Shown here in pieces: positions 34,615 through 45,269 of a stretch of DNA of 64,000 bases. Both the position numbers and the translations under genes were made by a program. This DNA is from Prevotella sp. P5-50 (GTDB taxonomy: Bacteria; Bacteroidota; Bacteroidia; Bacteroidales; Bacteroidaceae), in NCBI RefSeq assembly GCF_002251295.1, contig NZ_NPJA01000024.1:26444-90443 (forward strand), read 5' to 3'. The notes under the pieces were generated by a model. The model saw nothing but the letters and a program-made list of their open reading frames with translations. It did not search any database and was not told the DNA's origin. Within the stretch, counting starts at the first letter, position 1, and each line of letters opens with the position of its first letter.

Positions 34615-35523
34615 TTATCTGCGACCTTTAAAGACACTGGTAATGGGTTGTCCACGCCATGCCTGGGGACGTTTTAGATGGAAAATTTCAGCAATAGTGG
34701 CAGCCACGTCAAACTGCATCATCACATCTGTAATTTGATATCCCTCCTTAATACCTTTTCCATAGATAATAAATGGGGTTTCCATTTCTAATAATGTCTT
34801 ACCGCCATGACCTTTCTCCTTACCGCCATGATCGGAGGTTATAATAAATATGGTATTTTCAAAGATACCTGCATCTTTTGTGGCTTGAATGATACGACCC
34901 ACATAGCGGTCGGCTCTTGCAATTGCATCGTAATAGGCTGGTGTGTCATGACCAGACTCATGACCAGCATGGTCAATACCGTCATAACAGAATGCTGCAA
35001 AATTGGGACGCTTTTCCTTGATATAATCTTCTGCAAGTTCAGTCAGTTTGTCAAGGTTATTTAAGTAATCAGCCACTACCTCCACCCTACTTATTGCCAA
35101 ACTATCCACTAAATATTTAATACCATCCCACTCCATCATGCAAGCTGTTTCCGCCTCAGGATGTTGCTCGTACAAAATAGAATATATAGTAGGGAAGATT
35201 CCACGACTATTTACTATTGCCGATGGAATTTCTGGAGTGCGAGATCCCCATTCGGTGTAGCCGTGTTGTTCTGTACATGCACCATTAAACATAGATGCCC
35301 AATTGATGGCAGAGCTTGACTCCAACACACTTCTTTTCTTTAGTGTGTATGCACCGTGTTCCATCATATTCTTGATATTAGGGATGTCGTGTGCCTTAGG
35401 TACACTATAGGCTCCCCACCCATCAAGTCCGATAAGAATTACGTGTTGTTTTTTAACTGATTTTGCCATTACGCTACCACCGGTTGCCAGTAGGAGCGCA
35501 AGAATGAAGAATAATTGTTTCAT
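34615..35523 (-). CDS. Alkaline-phosphatase-superfamily phosphodiesterase
   Basis: 302 aa from MKQLFFILALLLATG, which gives a proper signal peptide; upstream ATG codons to 35673 lie at or before the predicted promoter. Metal-site motifs are HVILIGLDGWGAYS, the nucleophile-bearing SAINWASMFNGA, FCYDGIDHAGHESGHD and IFIITSDHGGKEKGHG. This is the nucleotide pyrophosphatase/phosphodiesterase type, zinc-dependent and exported. The substrate may be a nucleotide or phospholipid head group. Confidence 0.9.
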   Translation of the reverse strand: MKQLFFILALLLATGGSVMAKSVKKQHVILIGLDGWGAYSVPKAHDIPNIKNMMEHGAYTLKKRSVLESSSAINWASMFNGACTEQHGYTEWGSRTPEIPSAIVNSRGIFPTIYSILYEQHPEAETACMMEWDGIKYLVDSLAISRVEVVADYLNNLDKLTELAEDYIKEKRPNFAAFCYDGIDHAGHESGHDTPAYYDAIARADRYVGRIIQATKDAGIFENTIFIITSDHGGKEKGHGGKTLLEMETPFIIYGKGIKEGYQITDVMMQFDVAATIAEIFHLKRPQAWRGQPITSVFKGRR

Positions 35524-35559
35524 GTTATTATTTTTGTTATACATTAGTACTTTCAAATG

Positions 35560-35567
35560 CAAAGTTA
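35560..35567 (-). promoter_or_regulatory. -7 box for phosphodiesterase gene
   Basis: TAACTTTG on the minus strand, 37 bp before the start at 35523. Confidence 0.5.
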
Positions 35568-35736
35568 CAGAATATAATTGGTTCATGAAAATATTCTCGG
35601 CATAAAAGCAAAAGAAAAAAAGGCAAAGATAAAAAATACCGATGTATAAATAGCCAAAGCATACAATGGACATACTGAAATAGGCTCAACGTCAAAGAGA
35701 AGTATAACGATTAGAGATAAAAAATCACACATAAAG

Positions 35737-35776
35737 AAAAACTGCCAACCTCATCCAATTACGGAAAGGTTGGCAG
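35737..35776 (-). terminator. Intrinsic terminator of thrS
   Basis: Stem CTGCCAACCT with AGGTTGGCAG followed by TTTTT on the minus strand, 31 bp after the thrS stop. Confidence 0.88.
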
Positions 35777-35807
35777 CCTATCTTATGAATAATCAGTGTA
35801 TTCTATC

Positions 35808-37751
35808 TTAGAAGTCCTTGGTCATCTCATCCACTTCGGCATTAATGTGAGCAATGAAGTCTTCGATGGTCATCACCTTCTGCTCGCCACCACCTTGTGG
35901 GCGTACTGCAACTGTGCGATCTGCTTGTTCCTTTTCGCCTACAATCACCATGTATGGGATACGCTTCAATTCGTTGTCGCGAATCTTTCTACCGAGCTTT
36001 TCGTTGCGCAGGTCAATGGTAGGACGTACACCACCATCTTGCATCATCTTAGCAACTTCCTTGGCATAGTCGTTATATTTCTCTGACAGAGGCAAAATAG
36101 CCACCTGATCAGGTGTGAGCCAAAGAGGGAAATGTCCACTTGTATGCTCAATAAGTACGGCGGTGAAACGTTCGAGTGAACCGAATGGTGCACGGTGTAC
36201 CATGACAGGAGTCTTCTTCTGGTTGTCCTCGTCGGTATATTCCAACTTGAAACGCTTAGGCAGGTTGTAGTCCACCTGAATGGTACCCAACTGCCAACGA
36301 CGACCAATGGCATCCTTAATCATGAAGTCAAGTTTAGGACCATAGAAAGCAGCCTCGCCATATTCTACCTTGGCATGGAGACCTTTCTCCTCACATGCTT
36401 CAACAATGGCTTTCTCTGCCAATGCCCAGTCCTCATCGGTTCCCACATACTTCTCATGGTCGTTAGGGTCACGAAGAGAAATCTGTGCTTCAAAATTGAA
36501 GCCGAAAGCCTTCAGCACGATTCCGATAATGTCCATTACGTTGAGGAACTCTTGTTTTACCTGATCAGGACGACAGAAGATATGAGCATCATCTTGCGTG
36601 AACGAACGCACACGAGTCAGTCCATGAAGCTCACCGCTCTGTTCGTAACGATAAACTGTTCCGAATTCAGCAATGCGCAAAGGCAGATCGCGATATGAAC
36701 GAGGTTTCCATGCAAAAATCTCGCAGTGATGCGGACAGTTCATAGGTTTCAACATGTATTCCTCATCCTCCTCTGGAGTATGGATGGGTTGGAATGAATC
36801 CTTGCCATAATGTGCATAGTGCCCTGAGGTAACGTAGAGGTTTTTAGAACCAATATGCGGAGTAATAACTTCCTTATATCCAAAGCGCTTTTGTACTTTA
36901 CGCAAGTGTTCCTGCAAGAGCAAACGAAGTTCTGTACCCTTGGGAAGCCAGATAGGAAGTCCCTTACCAACATTCTCTGAGAACATGAAGAGTTCCATTT
37001 CCTTGCCGATCTTACGATGATCGCGCTTCTTGGCTTCTTCCAGCATAACGAGGTATTCGTCAAGCATCTTCTTCTTGGGGAATGATACACCGTAGAGACG
37101 TTGCATCTGGTGACGTGTAGCATCGCCACGCCAGAAAGCTCCAGCAACATTGGTGAGCTTGATAGCCTTGATTTCTCCTGTGTTCATGAGGTGCGGACCA
37201 CGACAAAGGTCGGTAAATGCTCCCTGTGTATAAGTTGTGATGGTACCGTCTTCAAGATCTTGCTCAATGTGTTCACACTTATAGGTCTGTCCTGCTGCTG
37301 CAAACTCCTTGAGGGCATCAGCCTTGGCCACCTCTTTGCGAACCACGGGCTCTTTCTTCGAAGCCAGTTCCTTCATTTTAGCTTCAATCTTTGGGAAATC
37401 ACTCTCTTTGATGCTTTCGCCGTCTTTCAGCAGCACATCATAGAAGAAACCGTTCTCGACAGCAGGTCCGAAACCAAATTGGATGCCAGGATACAACTCC
37501 TGCAAAGCCTCCGCCAACAAGTGTGCAGAAGTGTGCCAAAATGTGTGTTTACCTTGCTCATCGTCCCATTTATAAAGCTCAACCTGAGCATCTTCCATAA
37601 TGGGGCGGTTCAGTTCCACTGTTTCGCCATTCACTCCGCAAGCCAATACGCTGCGTGCCAAAGCTGGCGAGATGCTTTCGGCAATCTGAAGTCCAGTAAC
37701 GCCCTGCTCATACGAGCGAACAGAACCGTCTGGGAAAGTAATGTTGATCAT
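35808..37751 (-). CDS. thrS: Threonine-tRNA ligase
   Basis: 647 aa, complete. TGS domain ([20 protein letters not shown]), editing domain with [15 protein letters not shown] and TDLCRGPHL, catalytic core with motif 2 and 3 elements ([53 protein letters not shown]), then the anticodon-binding domain. In many Bacteroidetes thrS is followed by infC and ribosomal protein genes; here a terminator follows directly, so it is a single-gene transcript. Confidence 0.97.
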   Translation of the reverse strand: MINITFPDGSVRSYEQGVTGLQIAESISPALARSVLACGVNGETVELNRPIMEDAQVELYKWDDEQGKHTFWHTSAHLLAEALQELYPGIQFGFGPAVENGFFYDVLLKDGESIKESDFPKIEAKMKELASKKEPVVRKEVAKADALKEFAAAGQTYKCEHIEQDLEDGTITTYTQGAFTDLCRGPHLMNTGEIKAIKLTNVAGAFWRGDATRHQMQRLYGVSFPKKKMLDEYLVMLEEAKKRDHRKIGKEMELFMFSENVGKGLPIWLPKGTELRLLLQEHLRKVQKRFGYKEVITPHIGSKNLYVTSGHYAHYGKDSFQPIHTPEEDEEYMLKPMNCPHHCEIFAWKPRSYRDLPLRIAEFGTVYRYEQSGELHGLTRVRSFTQDDAHIFCRPDQVKQEFLNVMDIIGIVLKAFGFNFEAQISLRDPNDHEKYVGTDEDWALAEKAIVEACEEKGLHAKVEYGEAAFYGPKLDFMIKDAIGRRWQLGTIQVDYNLPKRFKLEYTDEDNQKKTPVMVHRAPFGSLERFTAVLIEHTSGHFPLWLTPDQVAILPLSEKYNDYAKEVAKMMQDGGVRPTIDLRNEKLGRKIRDNELKRIPYMVIVGEKEQADRTVAVRPQGGGEQKVMTIEDFIAHINAEVDEMTKDF

Positions 37752-37877
37752 ATCTACAATATATGTTTAAGTTTAAATCGAGTGCGAAATTACAAAGTTT
37801 TCGGCAAACGACCAAATATTCCTTCGTGAACTTCCAATTATTGGTGCGACATTCCCCGTATTCTCGTTTTTTTTTCT

Positions 37878-37885
37878 TAAATTTG
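37878..37885 (+). promoter_or_regulatory. -7 box for DNA ligase gene
   Basis: TAAATTTG lies 31 bp before the start at 37916. Confidence 0.5.
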
Positions 37886-37915
37886 CAGTCTATTTATCTT
37901 ATTCCAGTGTAGATT

Positions 37916-39934
37916 ATGGACAATACAACAATAGCCCCACAACAGCTCCAACGCATGAAAGAACTGGTTGAGCAACTCAACCGTGCATCAGAAGCCTATT
38001 ACAACGGACAAGGCGAACTGATGACAGACTTTGAGTGGGATGCTCGTTTCGATGAGCTCCGCCAATTAGAACAGCAGACCGCCACCGTGTTACCCGAATC
38101 GCCTACCCATAACGTATCGCATGACGATATGGCGGGAAAGAAAGAGGAACATGAATTTGCTGCACTTTCATTGGCAAAGACCAAGCTCACCACAGATCTT
38201 GAGAAATGGGCAGAAGGGCTCCCTATATGGATATCGTGGAAACTTGACGGACTGACACTTGTGGTGACTTACGATGGAGGACGTCTGTCGAAGGTGGTGA
38301 CACGCGGAAATGGTCACATCGGTACCAATATCACCCATTTGGCTCAAGCCATCAGCGGTATTCCGCAACAAATTAAAGAGTTGGGACACACGGTAATACG
38401 TGGAGAAGCGGTTATCAGTTATGCCGATTTCGAACAGTTTGAAATGGAAAGAGGCGAAGGGTTCGCCAATCCTCGCAATTTAGCATCGGGAACCCTAACA
38501 TTGAAAGATACGGATGAAGTACGCCGACGTCATGTACAATGGATTCCATTTACATTAGTCTATTGTGAACACGAAATCGTGTCGTGGGGCGAACGCATGA
38601 ACTGGCTTGACAGTATGGGATTCAATACGGTGGAGCGAACTGCTGTGCAACAGCCAAACACAAAGAATATACAGGAAGTGATCGACGCGTTCACCCTGCG
38701 TGTCACCAACCGGACCTGTCCTTTCCCCGTTGACGGACTCGTCGTATGTTACGATGATACCGACTATGCACAAACAGGTTCTGTCACAGGCCATCATGCC
38801 ACACGCGCTGGTCTGGCCTTCAAATGGCAAGACGAGGCTGCAGAAACAGAACTCAAAGAGATTGAGTGGTCGTGTGCTGCCAATACCATATCCCCTGTGG
38901 CTATTTTCCAACCAGTCAACCTTGAAGGCACGACCGTGCAGCGTGCATCACTCTGCAATATTAGTGAGTGTGAACGACTGGGCATTGGTGGTGCCGGCAC
39001 ACGCATAGAGGTCATCAAAGCCAATAAAATCATCCCCAAGGTCATTAAAGTCTGTCAGACTGTGGGCGAGTTGCATATTCCTGCACAATGTCCAGTCTGT
39101 CACGCAGCAACGGAAGTGCGTATCAGCGAGACGAGCGGTACTCGAACGCTTCATTGTACCAACGGTCATTGTCCCGCCAAGCAACTTCGCATCTTTGCCC
39201 GTTTTGTATCCAAGGAGGGTATGAACATCGATGGAATTTCAGAGCAAACCATCGCAAAATTTATCAATAAAGGATGGATTAGTGAGTTTGCCGATATTTT
39301 CACCCTTGGCGACCATATCCGCGAAATAGCGCAGATGGATGGTTTTGGACAGCGGTCGGCATCAAATATTAAGCAAAGTATAGAAAAAGCACGCCAGACC
39401 GAGGCCCACCGTCTGCTCTATGCTCTTACCATTCCACTCTGCGGAGCAGATGTTTGCAAGCGACTACTTGCTGCCTACCCTTTGGAGACACTTGTTAACG
39501 AAGCGACAAAAGACGAGGGAGATCTCTTTGCCACACAACGCGAGCCACAAGAAGTGTTTGCCCATGTGGCAGGTATAGGTCCTGAGAAGTCAGCTTCTTT
39601 TGTTCGATGGTTCAGAAACACAGACAATCTGTCTCACTATCAGCGACTCATGCAGCAAATTACGGTCAGCCAAGCTTCTTCCCAGCCTACAGGAAGCCGT
39701 TGTGAAGGTCTAACCTTTGTGATTACTGGCGATGTGCACCATTACAAGAACCGTAATGCCCTCAAGGCGTACATCGAGAGCCAGGGCGGTCATGTGGCAT
39801 CGGCAGTCAGCGGTAGTACAAGTTTCCTCATCAATAATGACGTTCAATCAACATCGGGCAAAAACCGTAAAGCACAACAACTGAATATTCCTATTATCTC
39901 GGAAGACCAATTCGTTGCCGACTACGGAGAATAA
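37916..39934 (+). CDS. ligA: NAD-dependent DNA ligase, divergent LigA type
   Basis: 672 aa with full LigA layout: domain Ia, adenylation domain with SWKLDGLTLVV (nucleophilic Lys near 109), OB domain (NTISPVAIFQPVNLEGTTV), four-Cys zinc finger (CPVCHA and CTNGHCPAK), helix-hairpin-helix repeats and a C-terminal BRCT. It seals DNA nicks using NAD. In domain Ia, YYNGQGELMTDFEWD aligns with the NMN-binding motif but has Tyr and Trp where E. coli has His23 and Tyr35. It may be the main ligase of a divergent lineage or a second ligase. Confidence 0.88.
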   Translation: MDNTTIAPQQLQRMKELVEQLNRASEAYYNGQGELMTDFEWDARFDELRQLEQQTATVLPESPTHNVSHDDMAGKKEEHEFAALSLAKTKLTTDLEKWAEGLPIWISWKLDGLTLVVTYDGGRLSKVVTRGNGHIGTNITHLAQAISGIPQQIKELGHTVIRGEAVISYADFEQFEMERGEGFANPRNLASGTLTLKDTDEVRRRHVQWIPFTLVYCEHEIVSWGERMNWLDSMGFNTVERTAVQQPNTKNIQEVIDAFTLRVTNRTCPFPVDGLVVCYDDTDYAQTGSVTGHHATRAGLAFKWQDEAAETELKEIEWSCAANTISPVAIFQPVNLEGTTVQRASLCNISECERLGIGGAGTRIEVIKANKIIPKVIKVCQTVGELHIPAQCPVCHAATEVRISETSGTRTLHCTNGHCPAKQLRIFARFVSKEGMNIDGISEQTIAKFINKGWISEFADIFTLGDHIREIAQMDGFGQRSASNIKQSIEKARQTEAHRLLYALTIPLCGADVCKRLLAAYPLETLVNEATKDEGDLFATQREPQEVFAHVAGIGPEKSASFVRWFRNTDNLSHYQRLMQQITVSQASSQPTGSRCEGLTFVITGDVHHYKNRNALKAYIESQGGHVASAVSGSTSFLINNDVQSTSGKNRKAQQLNIPIISEDQFVADYGE

Positions 39935-39967
39935 CCGACTTTTTATAATTTAAATCAATAAACAACT

Positions 39968-40270
39968 ATGAATTTTTCAGGATTGATAATAGCCGTCATC
40001 ACCTTTCTGGTTATCGGCATATTCCACCCTATCGTCATCAAGTGTGAATACTATTTCGGCACACGATGCTGGTGGGCCTTTGCCCTTGCCGGCATCGTCT
40101 TTATCGCCGCCAGTCTAATTGTTGCTGACAATATCATCAGCCCCATATTAGGCGTTGTGGGATGCTCGTGCCTCTGGAGTATTCTTGAGATTTTCGAACA
40201 AAAAGGACGAGTCGAAAAAGGTTGGTTCCCCATGAACCCCAAACGAAAAGACGAATACAAGAAACGTTAA
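39968..40270 (+). CDS. DUF4491 family membrane protein
   Basis: 100 aa with three hydrophobic segments. FSGLIIAVITFLVIGIFHPIVIKCEYYFG and the terminal EQKGRVEKGWFPMNPKR are characteristic of DUF4491, a small inner-membrane family of unknown function common in Bacteroidetes. It follows the ligase by 33 bp, probably on the same transcript. Confidence 0.88.
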   Translation: MNFSGLIIAVITFLVIGIFHPIVIKCEYYFGTRCWWAFALAGIVFIAASLIVADNIISPILGVVGCSCLWSILEIFEQKGRVEKGWFPMNPKRKDEYKKR

Positions 40271-40363
40271 GTGAACTTTGCATCTGCTCTCGATTCGAGG
40301 CGCCGTGACCATTGGTCGAGACGCCTTCGGGATGGATTCGGGATTGCTTTATCGTCTTATCGT

Positions 40364-42796
40364 CTATTGAACAATCTTAAACTTGGCAAATTTCAGTAAG
40401 AGTTGCTTGGTACCTGTGTTGCGGAATTCTACTGTAGCTTTGGCATTTTCTCCACTACCGTCAATACGTAGAACAGTTCCCACTCCGAAACGTTGATGCT
40501 CGATAACGTTACCTTCTTTTAATGCCGTTGTTGCAGATGATGCTGAAGTAGAAGAAACGACCCTGTTCACGGGTTTGAAACGATTACCACCCGCATTCTG
40601 AAGTTGCTGACGGAAGGAGGGAGACAACGGATCAACACTTGACTCCGGTTGACGAGGAGCCACAATACGGGGTTTGGGGTCTGCCTTAAATTGTGAGGCC
40701 ACCGGATGAGGATTCTGTTGCCATGAAGAACCGCTTCGTGAAGACTGTCCTGAGAAGGAATTCCCATAAACAGATTTTGTTCTTGAACCAGACAGGCTCT
40801 CAGCTCGTCCATAATCCTGACGTCCTGACTCCACCCGAAGGAAACGGGTGTCAATATCCTTTATAAACCGCGAAGGAGTGTCATATTCCAACTTACCATA
40901 ACGCCAACGGTTCTGAGCACATGTCAATATACAATGACGCTCTGCTCTCGTTATAGCCACATAAAGTAAACGACGTTCCTCTTCCAACTCACGTGTAGAA
41001 CCGGCACTCATGGGAGATGGAAAGATGTTCTCTTCAAGTCCCACGACAAATACCGTAGGAAATTCCAATCCCTTGGCACTATGTACAGTCATCAGCGCCA
41101 CGCGGTCGTCTTCATCACCTTGTTCGCTGTCAAGGTCTGTCAACAACGCCACATCCTGCAGATAGTCTGCCAGCGACATTTGTTCGACTAATCCCTCTTC
41201 ACGATGGTTTTCTACAAAATCCTTCAAACTGCCAAGAAATTCTTCAAGGTTTTCCTGACGTGCCACATCATCTGGATTTTTCGAAGCATAGATTTCCTTA
41301 CTTATACCACTCTCCATGATAATGGCGTGACCTATCTCATAAGCATCTTCAGCAGCCATTCGAACACGCCACCCTTCTATGAGTTGACAGAAGGCATCCA
41401 GGCGAGTCAAAGTTGATTTCCCAACAGGAATGGGATGCAGATGCGGTTGTGAGATGACAGACCATAGACTGACGCCATCATGATTAGCAACATCTATAAT
41501 CTTGCGAAGAGTCGTATCGCCAATGCCTCTTGCCGGATAGTTGATAATACGACGCAAAGCCTCCTCATCGTCGGGGTTGACAACGACACGATAATAAGCC
41601 GTAACATCCTTGATTTCTTTGCGTTGATAGAAACTCAGTCCGCCATAGATGCGATATGGGATATTATCTTTCAGCATTTGTTCCTCAAAGGCACGACTCT
41701 GCGAATTGGTACGATAGAGTATTGCAAAATCGCAATAACGTCCGTTTTCCGTCTTTCTGATACGTCGGATATCATTACATACGATAATAGCCTCCTCCTT
41801 GTCACTATAGGCTGGTTTAAGTACAAGGTGTTCACCTTCGTCATTCTTACTATAAACCGTTTTTGGAATCTGCCGTTGATTATGACGGATCAGACTGTTT
41901 GCTGCATCAACGATATTTTGGGTTGACCGGTAATTTCGTTCGAGTTTGAAGAGGCGTGTATTGGGGTATTCCTGTTGGAAATTAAGAATATTGTCGATAT
42001 TAGCACCACGGAATCCATAGATACTCTGGGCATCATCGCCAACCACACAGATACGTCCTGTGGGTTTGGTGAGTTGCGAGACAATAGCTTGTTGGACGTA
42101 GTTGGTATCTTGATACTCATCCACGAGTACATACTGAAAACGGTCGATATACTTCTGCAAGACCTCTTCATTAGCATCGAAAAGCATAAAGGTGTTCACC
42201 AGTAAATCATCAAAATCCATGGCATTGGACTGTCTGCAACGCTCACAATACCTATTATATATTGCAGAAATTGACTGTTGACGACGTATTGCATCATCTT
42301 TCGCCCATGCACTCATAGCATAAGTCTGTGGTAACACCAGATGGTTTTTCGCCATGGAGATGCGATCGGCAACGAAAGCGGGTTTATAGATCTTATCGTC
42401 AAGATCCATTTCCTTGATGATGTTCTTCACCAGCGAACGGGAATCGCTTTGGTCGTATATCGTAAAGGACGACTGATAACCAATGGCTTCCGCTTCAACT
42501 CGCAGGATGTGTGAGAAAACGGAATGAAAGGTACCCATGTGAAGACCGCGAGCTCTGTCTGTACCAACCAGATTCGCAATACGTTCCTTCATCTCGCGAG
42601 CTGCTTTATTTGTAAATGTCAATGCAAGGATATTCCACGGAGCCAGTCCTTTTCTCAAAAGGTATGCTATTTTATAGGTCAGCACACGCGTTTTGCCCGA
42701 TCCTGCCCCTGCAATAACCAATTGCGGACCATCACACCATTCTACTGCTGTGCGCTGGCTGTCGTTAAGATTGTCGAGTATATCTTCCATTGTCAT
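40364..42796 (-). CDS. UvrD/PcrA-type ATP-dependent DNA helicase
   Basis: 810 aa, superfamily 1A. Motif I AGAGSGKTRVLTYKIAYLL, motif II VLVDEYQDTNYVQQ, motif III VGDDAQSIYGFRGA, motif IV LERNYRSTQNIV, motif V VALMTVHSAKGLEFPTVFVVG and motif VI LLYVAITRAERHC are all present. A Ser/Gln-rich linker (about residues 650-740) leads to a C-terminal Tudor-like segment (EHQRFGVGTVLRI) that contacts RNA polymerase in PcrA. Roles are nucleotide excision repair, mismatch repair and removal of stalled complexes. Confidence 0.96.
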   Translation of the reverse strand: MTMEDILDNLNDSQRTAVEWCDGPQLVIAGAGSGKTRVLTYKIAYLLRKGLAPWNILALTFTNKAAREMKERIANLVGTDRARGLHMGTFHSVFSHILRVEAEAIGYQSSFTIYDQSDSRSLVKNIIKEMDLDDKIYKPAFVADRISMAKNHLVLPQTYAMSAWAKDDAIRRQQSISAIYNRYCERCRQSNAMDFDDLLVNTFMLFDANEEVLQKYIDRFQYVLVDEYQDTNYVQQAIVSQLTKPTGRICVVGDDAQSIYGFRGANIDNILNFQQEYPNTRLFKLERNYRSTQNIVDAANSLIRHNQRQIPKTVYSKNDEGEHLVLKPAYSDKEEAIIVCNDIRRIRKTENGRYCDFAILYRTNSQSRAFEEQMLKDNIPYRIYGGLSFYQRKEIKDVTAYYRVVVNPDDEEALRRIINYPARGIGDTTLRKIIDVANHDGVSLWSVISQPHLHPIPVGKSTLTRLDAFCQLIEGWRVRMAAEDAYEIGHAIIMESGISKEIYASKNPDDVARQENLEEFLGSLKDFVENHREEGLVEQMSLADYLQDVALLTDLDSEQGDEDDRVALMTVHSAKGLEFPTVFVVGLEENIFPSPMSAGSTRELEEERRLLYVAITRAERHCILTCAQNRWRYGKLEYDTPSRFIKDIDTRFLRVESGRQDYGRAESLSGSRTKSVYGNSFSGQSSRSGSSWQQNPHPVASQFKADPKPRIVAPRQPESSVDPLSPSFRQQLQNAGGNRFKPVNRVVSSTSASSATTALKEGNVIEHQRFGVGTVLRIDGSGENAKATVEFRNTGTKQLLLKFAKFKIVQ

Positions 42797-42827
42797 TTGT
42801 TTTTTTTTTCAATAGGGTTTTGATAGA

Positions 42828-42857
42828 ATGAGCCCTCGATTCTCATCGGGGGCTCAT
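42828..42857. terminator. Strong hairpin between galE and helicase gene
   Basis: About 13-bp stem starting ATGAGCCC and ending GGGCTCAT with a TCTC loop. No long T-run follows on either strand, so it may terminate galE inefficiently or structure the helicase leader. Confidence 0.5.
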
Positions 42858-42929
42858 AACAACACAAACACAAAATAAAAACGCAGTCCCACTATTGAAG
42901 ACTGGTTAGTCTTAACTATAATTTAAAAA

Positions 42930-43967
42930 TTATTGTATTCCTTCTTCACGAAGCTTCTGCTGCCAGCGCCACGCACTCATGAGCGTGTCTTCCAGAGAAG
43001 TTTCGGCTTTCCATCCCAATACTTTGTTGGCTTTCTCAGGATTAGCCCATACCTTTTCGATATCTCCCTCACGACGAGGAGCGAAAGTCCAGTTGAGCTT
43101 AACGCCTGTAACTTTTTCAAAAGTTTCAACGATTTCCTTGGTAGAGCAGCCATGTCCTGTTCCAATATTGAATACCTCAAGGGCTTCGCTGTCGGTATCA
43201 AGCACACGCTCCATGGCTTTCACATGAGCCTTTGCCAAATCCACCACATAGATATAATCGCGGATGCATGTTCCGTCAGGAGTATTATAATCGTTACCAA
43301 ACACTTTGAGCTGTTCACGAATACCCATAGCGGTCTGGGTTACATAAGGTATGAGGTTCATAGGCACGCCATTGGGCAGTTCGCCGATAATGGCTGTTGG
43401 GTGCGAACCAATCGGATTGAAGTAACGCAACAGGATAGCCTTGATGGGTGCTCCGCTGTGAATATCGTCGCGGATAATCTCCTCGTTGATCTGCTTGGTG
43501 TTACCATAAGGACTCTCTGCCGGTTTGATAGGAGCATCCTCTGTAACAGGAAGGTTCTCTGGGTCCGGCTGACCATAAACCGTACAGCTTGACGAGAAAA
43601 TAATGCCTTTCACATCATGCTTAGGCATGAGTTCCAGCAAATTCACCAAACTAACAATATTGTTACGATAATAAAGCAAAGGCTTCTCAACACTCTCGCC
43701 CACGGCCTTCGATGCAGCGAAATGGATAATTCCAGAAATATCGGGATACTTTGAGAACACACGGTCCATCGCAGCAAAATCGCAGCAATCCACTTGCTCG
43801 AATGCAGGACGAACTCCCGTAATCTTCTCGATACCGTCCACTACCTTTGCATCGGAGTTGGACAGATTGTCAACTATCACCACTTTATATCCGGCATTCT
43901 GCAGTTCTACGGTAGTGTGACTACCGATGAATCCTGTTCCACCTGTTACAAGTATTGTTTGCTTCAT
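42930..43967 (-). CDS. galE: UDP-glucose 4-epimerase
   Basis: 345 aa from MKQTILVTGGTGFIGSHT; a start at 44006 would include the promoter. The NAD-binding GGTGFIGSHT, DNLSNSDAKV, catalytic Ser-Tyr-Lys set (SSSCTVYG and SPYGNTKQ) and NPIGSHPTAIIGE are typical of GalE. It interconverts UDP-glucose and UDP-galactose for the Leloir pathway and for surface polysaccharides. Confidence 0.96.
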   Translation of the reverse strand: MKQTILVTGGTGFIGSHTTVELQNAGYKVVIVDNLSNSDAKVVDGIEKITGVRPAFEQVDCCDFAAMDRVFSKYPDISGIIHFAASKAVGESVEKPLLYYRNNIVSLVNLLELMPKHDVKGIIFSSSCTVYGQPDPENLPVTEDAPIKPAESPYGNTKQINEEIIRDDIHSGAPIKAILLRYFNPIGSHPTAIIGELPNGVPMNLIPYVTQTAMGIREQLKVFGNDYNTPDGTCIRDYIYVVDLAKAHVKAMERVLDTDSEALEVFNIGTGHGCSTKEIVETFEKVTGVKLNWTFAPRREGDIEKVWANPEKANKVLGWKAETSLEDTLMSAWRWQQKLREEGIQ

Positions 43968-43993
43968 TTTCTTATGCTTTAAAAGAATCTTTG

Positions 43994-44001
43994 CAAAGTT
44001 A
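43994..44001 (-). promoter_or_regulatory. -7 box for galE
   Basis: TAACTTTG on the minus strand, 27 bp before the galE start. Confidence 0.55.
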
Positions 44002-44045
44002 CACATTATTTTCTTATAAAAAAAATATATTTGCGGAAATATGAC

Positions 44046-45170
44046 CTATATCTTATATTTCTTTTTTTTATGATGTGCTTTTTGGGGTACTCCTGTGGTA
44101 TTCATGTGGGCGGCTGTCTTAATGCCACGATAGCCATTCCACCGGCTGATAATACGACGCACATAGTCTTCGGTTTCTGTTCCACGCATATATCCGTTCT
44201 TCACCACTGGGTCATTATAATATTGCGGTTGCGATAAAGCAAGGATATACTGACTCACATCATTCCAGCGATGCGGGTCACGACCGTGCTTGCGGGTGAG
44301 TGCCATGGCGTCTCTCACATGATACGACCCGCCATTATAGGCTGCCAGTACAAATTTGATACGTTCTGTCCGATTGGGAATATCTCGGAAATGTCCGTCC
44401 AGTTCCTCAATAAACTTCACAGCAGCGGCAATATTCTTGTCTGCATCAAACAAATCGGAATGAGCCAGTCCGAGATGGTTTGCTGTTGACGGCATGATCT
44501 GCATCAGACCACAGGCACCTGCCCATGAACGAGCTTGCGAGTCGAATGTTGACTCTTGATAACATTGAGCTGCCAAAAGTCGCCAGTCCCATCTGATACG
44601 ACGGGCATGTTGCTGGAATTGTGCATCATATTTAGAAATCACGCCTCCTTTCGCATTGAGCATCGGCGCAAATACGCGTCGGCGAACCGAACGAGACGAC
44701 AGCAGATACTGTTCTTCCTTACGTGTCTCGGCAATCAGCTGAGGACGAAACCATGCTTTTATTTCTTTTTCCAATTGAGGTTTATCGGGACCTATCCGCC
44801 ACGCCAGCCGATCGTCTCGTCCTGCGAACAGCGCCACATCGGCTTCACCATCCTTGATGCGGCGCACCATCTCTGCCGAATCCCGACAGACCTCGACGCG
44901 CAGTCCCACGCCAATCTTTTCCGCAAAGCGTTGACACAGCAGGTATTGAGTTCCAAGATAATGACCATGATAATCATAATAGGTCTCTGGACCCGTCATG
45001 GTCAAAACAATCATTTCGCCATTACCCACAATCTGCTCCAAGTCAAAATCTGCCGACAACGAATCTTGCTCCTCTCCCCAAGGTGTGAGTTGAGGTTCAT
45101 CCTGTTGGTGCTTGCATGCAGCACACAAAAGCAAGAGAGCAAAAACGTGTATATATATTCTCTTTCGCAT
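44046..45170 (-). CDS. MltF-like membrane-bound lytic transglycosylase
   Basis: 374 aa from MRKRIYIHVFALLLLCAAC, a lipoprotein signal; the ATG at 45194 overlaps the promoter. The first half is a solute-binding-like module (EMIVLTMTGPETYYDYHG, GEADVALFAGRDD) and the second a lytic transglycosylase domain with AQCYQESTFDSQARSWAGACGLMQIMPSTA, whose Glu is catalytic, and FVLAAYNGGSYHVRDA. It cleaves peptidoglycan in the periplasm. It is transcribed divergently from hisG. Confidence 0.93.
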   Translation of the reverse strand: MRKRIYIHVFALLLLCAACKHQQDEPQLTPWGEEQDSLSADFDLEQIVGNGEMIVLTMTGPETYYDYHGHYLGTQYLLCQRFAEKIGVGLRVEVCRDSAEMVRRIKDGEADVALFAGRDDRLAWRIGPDKPQLEKEIKAWFRPQLIAETRKEEQYLLSSRSVRRRVFAPMLNAKGGVISKYDAQFQQHARRIRWDWRLLAAQCYQESTFDSQARSWAGACGLMQIMPSTANHLGLAHSDLFDADKNIAAAVKFIEELDGHFRDIPNRTERIKFVLAAYNGGSYHVRDAMALTRKHGRDPHRWNDVSQYILALSQPQYYNDPVVKNGYMRGTETEDYVRRIISRWNGYRGIKTAAHMNTTGVPQKAHHKKKKYKI

Positions 45171-45191
45171 CAATTTATTAAAATTTCGTTG

Positions 45192-45239
45192 CAAAAGTAA
45201 TCAATTTTTTGGAAATATTACCAGAATTGCGTACTTTTG
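45192..45239. promoter_or_regulatory. Divergent -7 boxes for mltF-like gene and hisG
   Basis: TACTTTTG at 45192-45199 on the minus strand and TACTTTTG at 45232-45239 on the plus strand. A TTTG about 20 bp before the second fits the -33 element. Confidence 0.6.
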
Positions 45240-45269
45240 CAAAGGAAATCATCAGAAATAGATTTTTAT

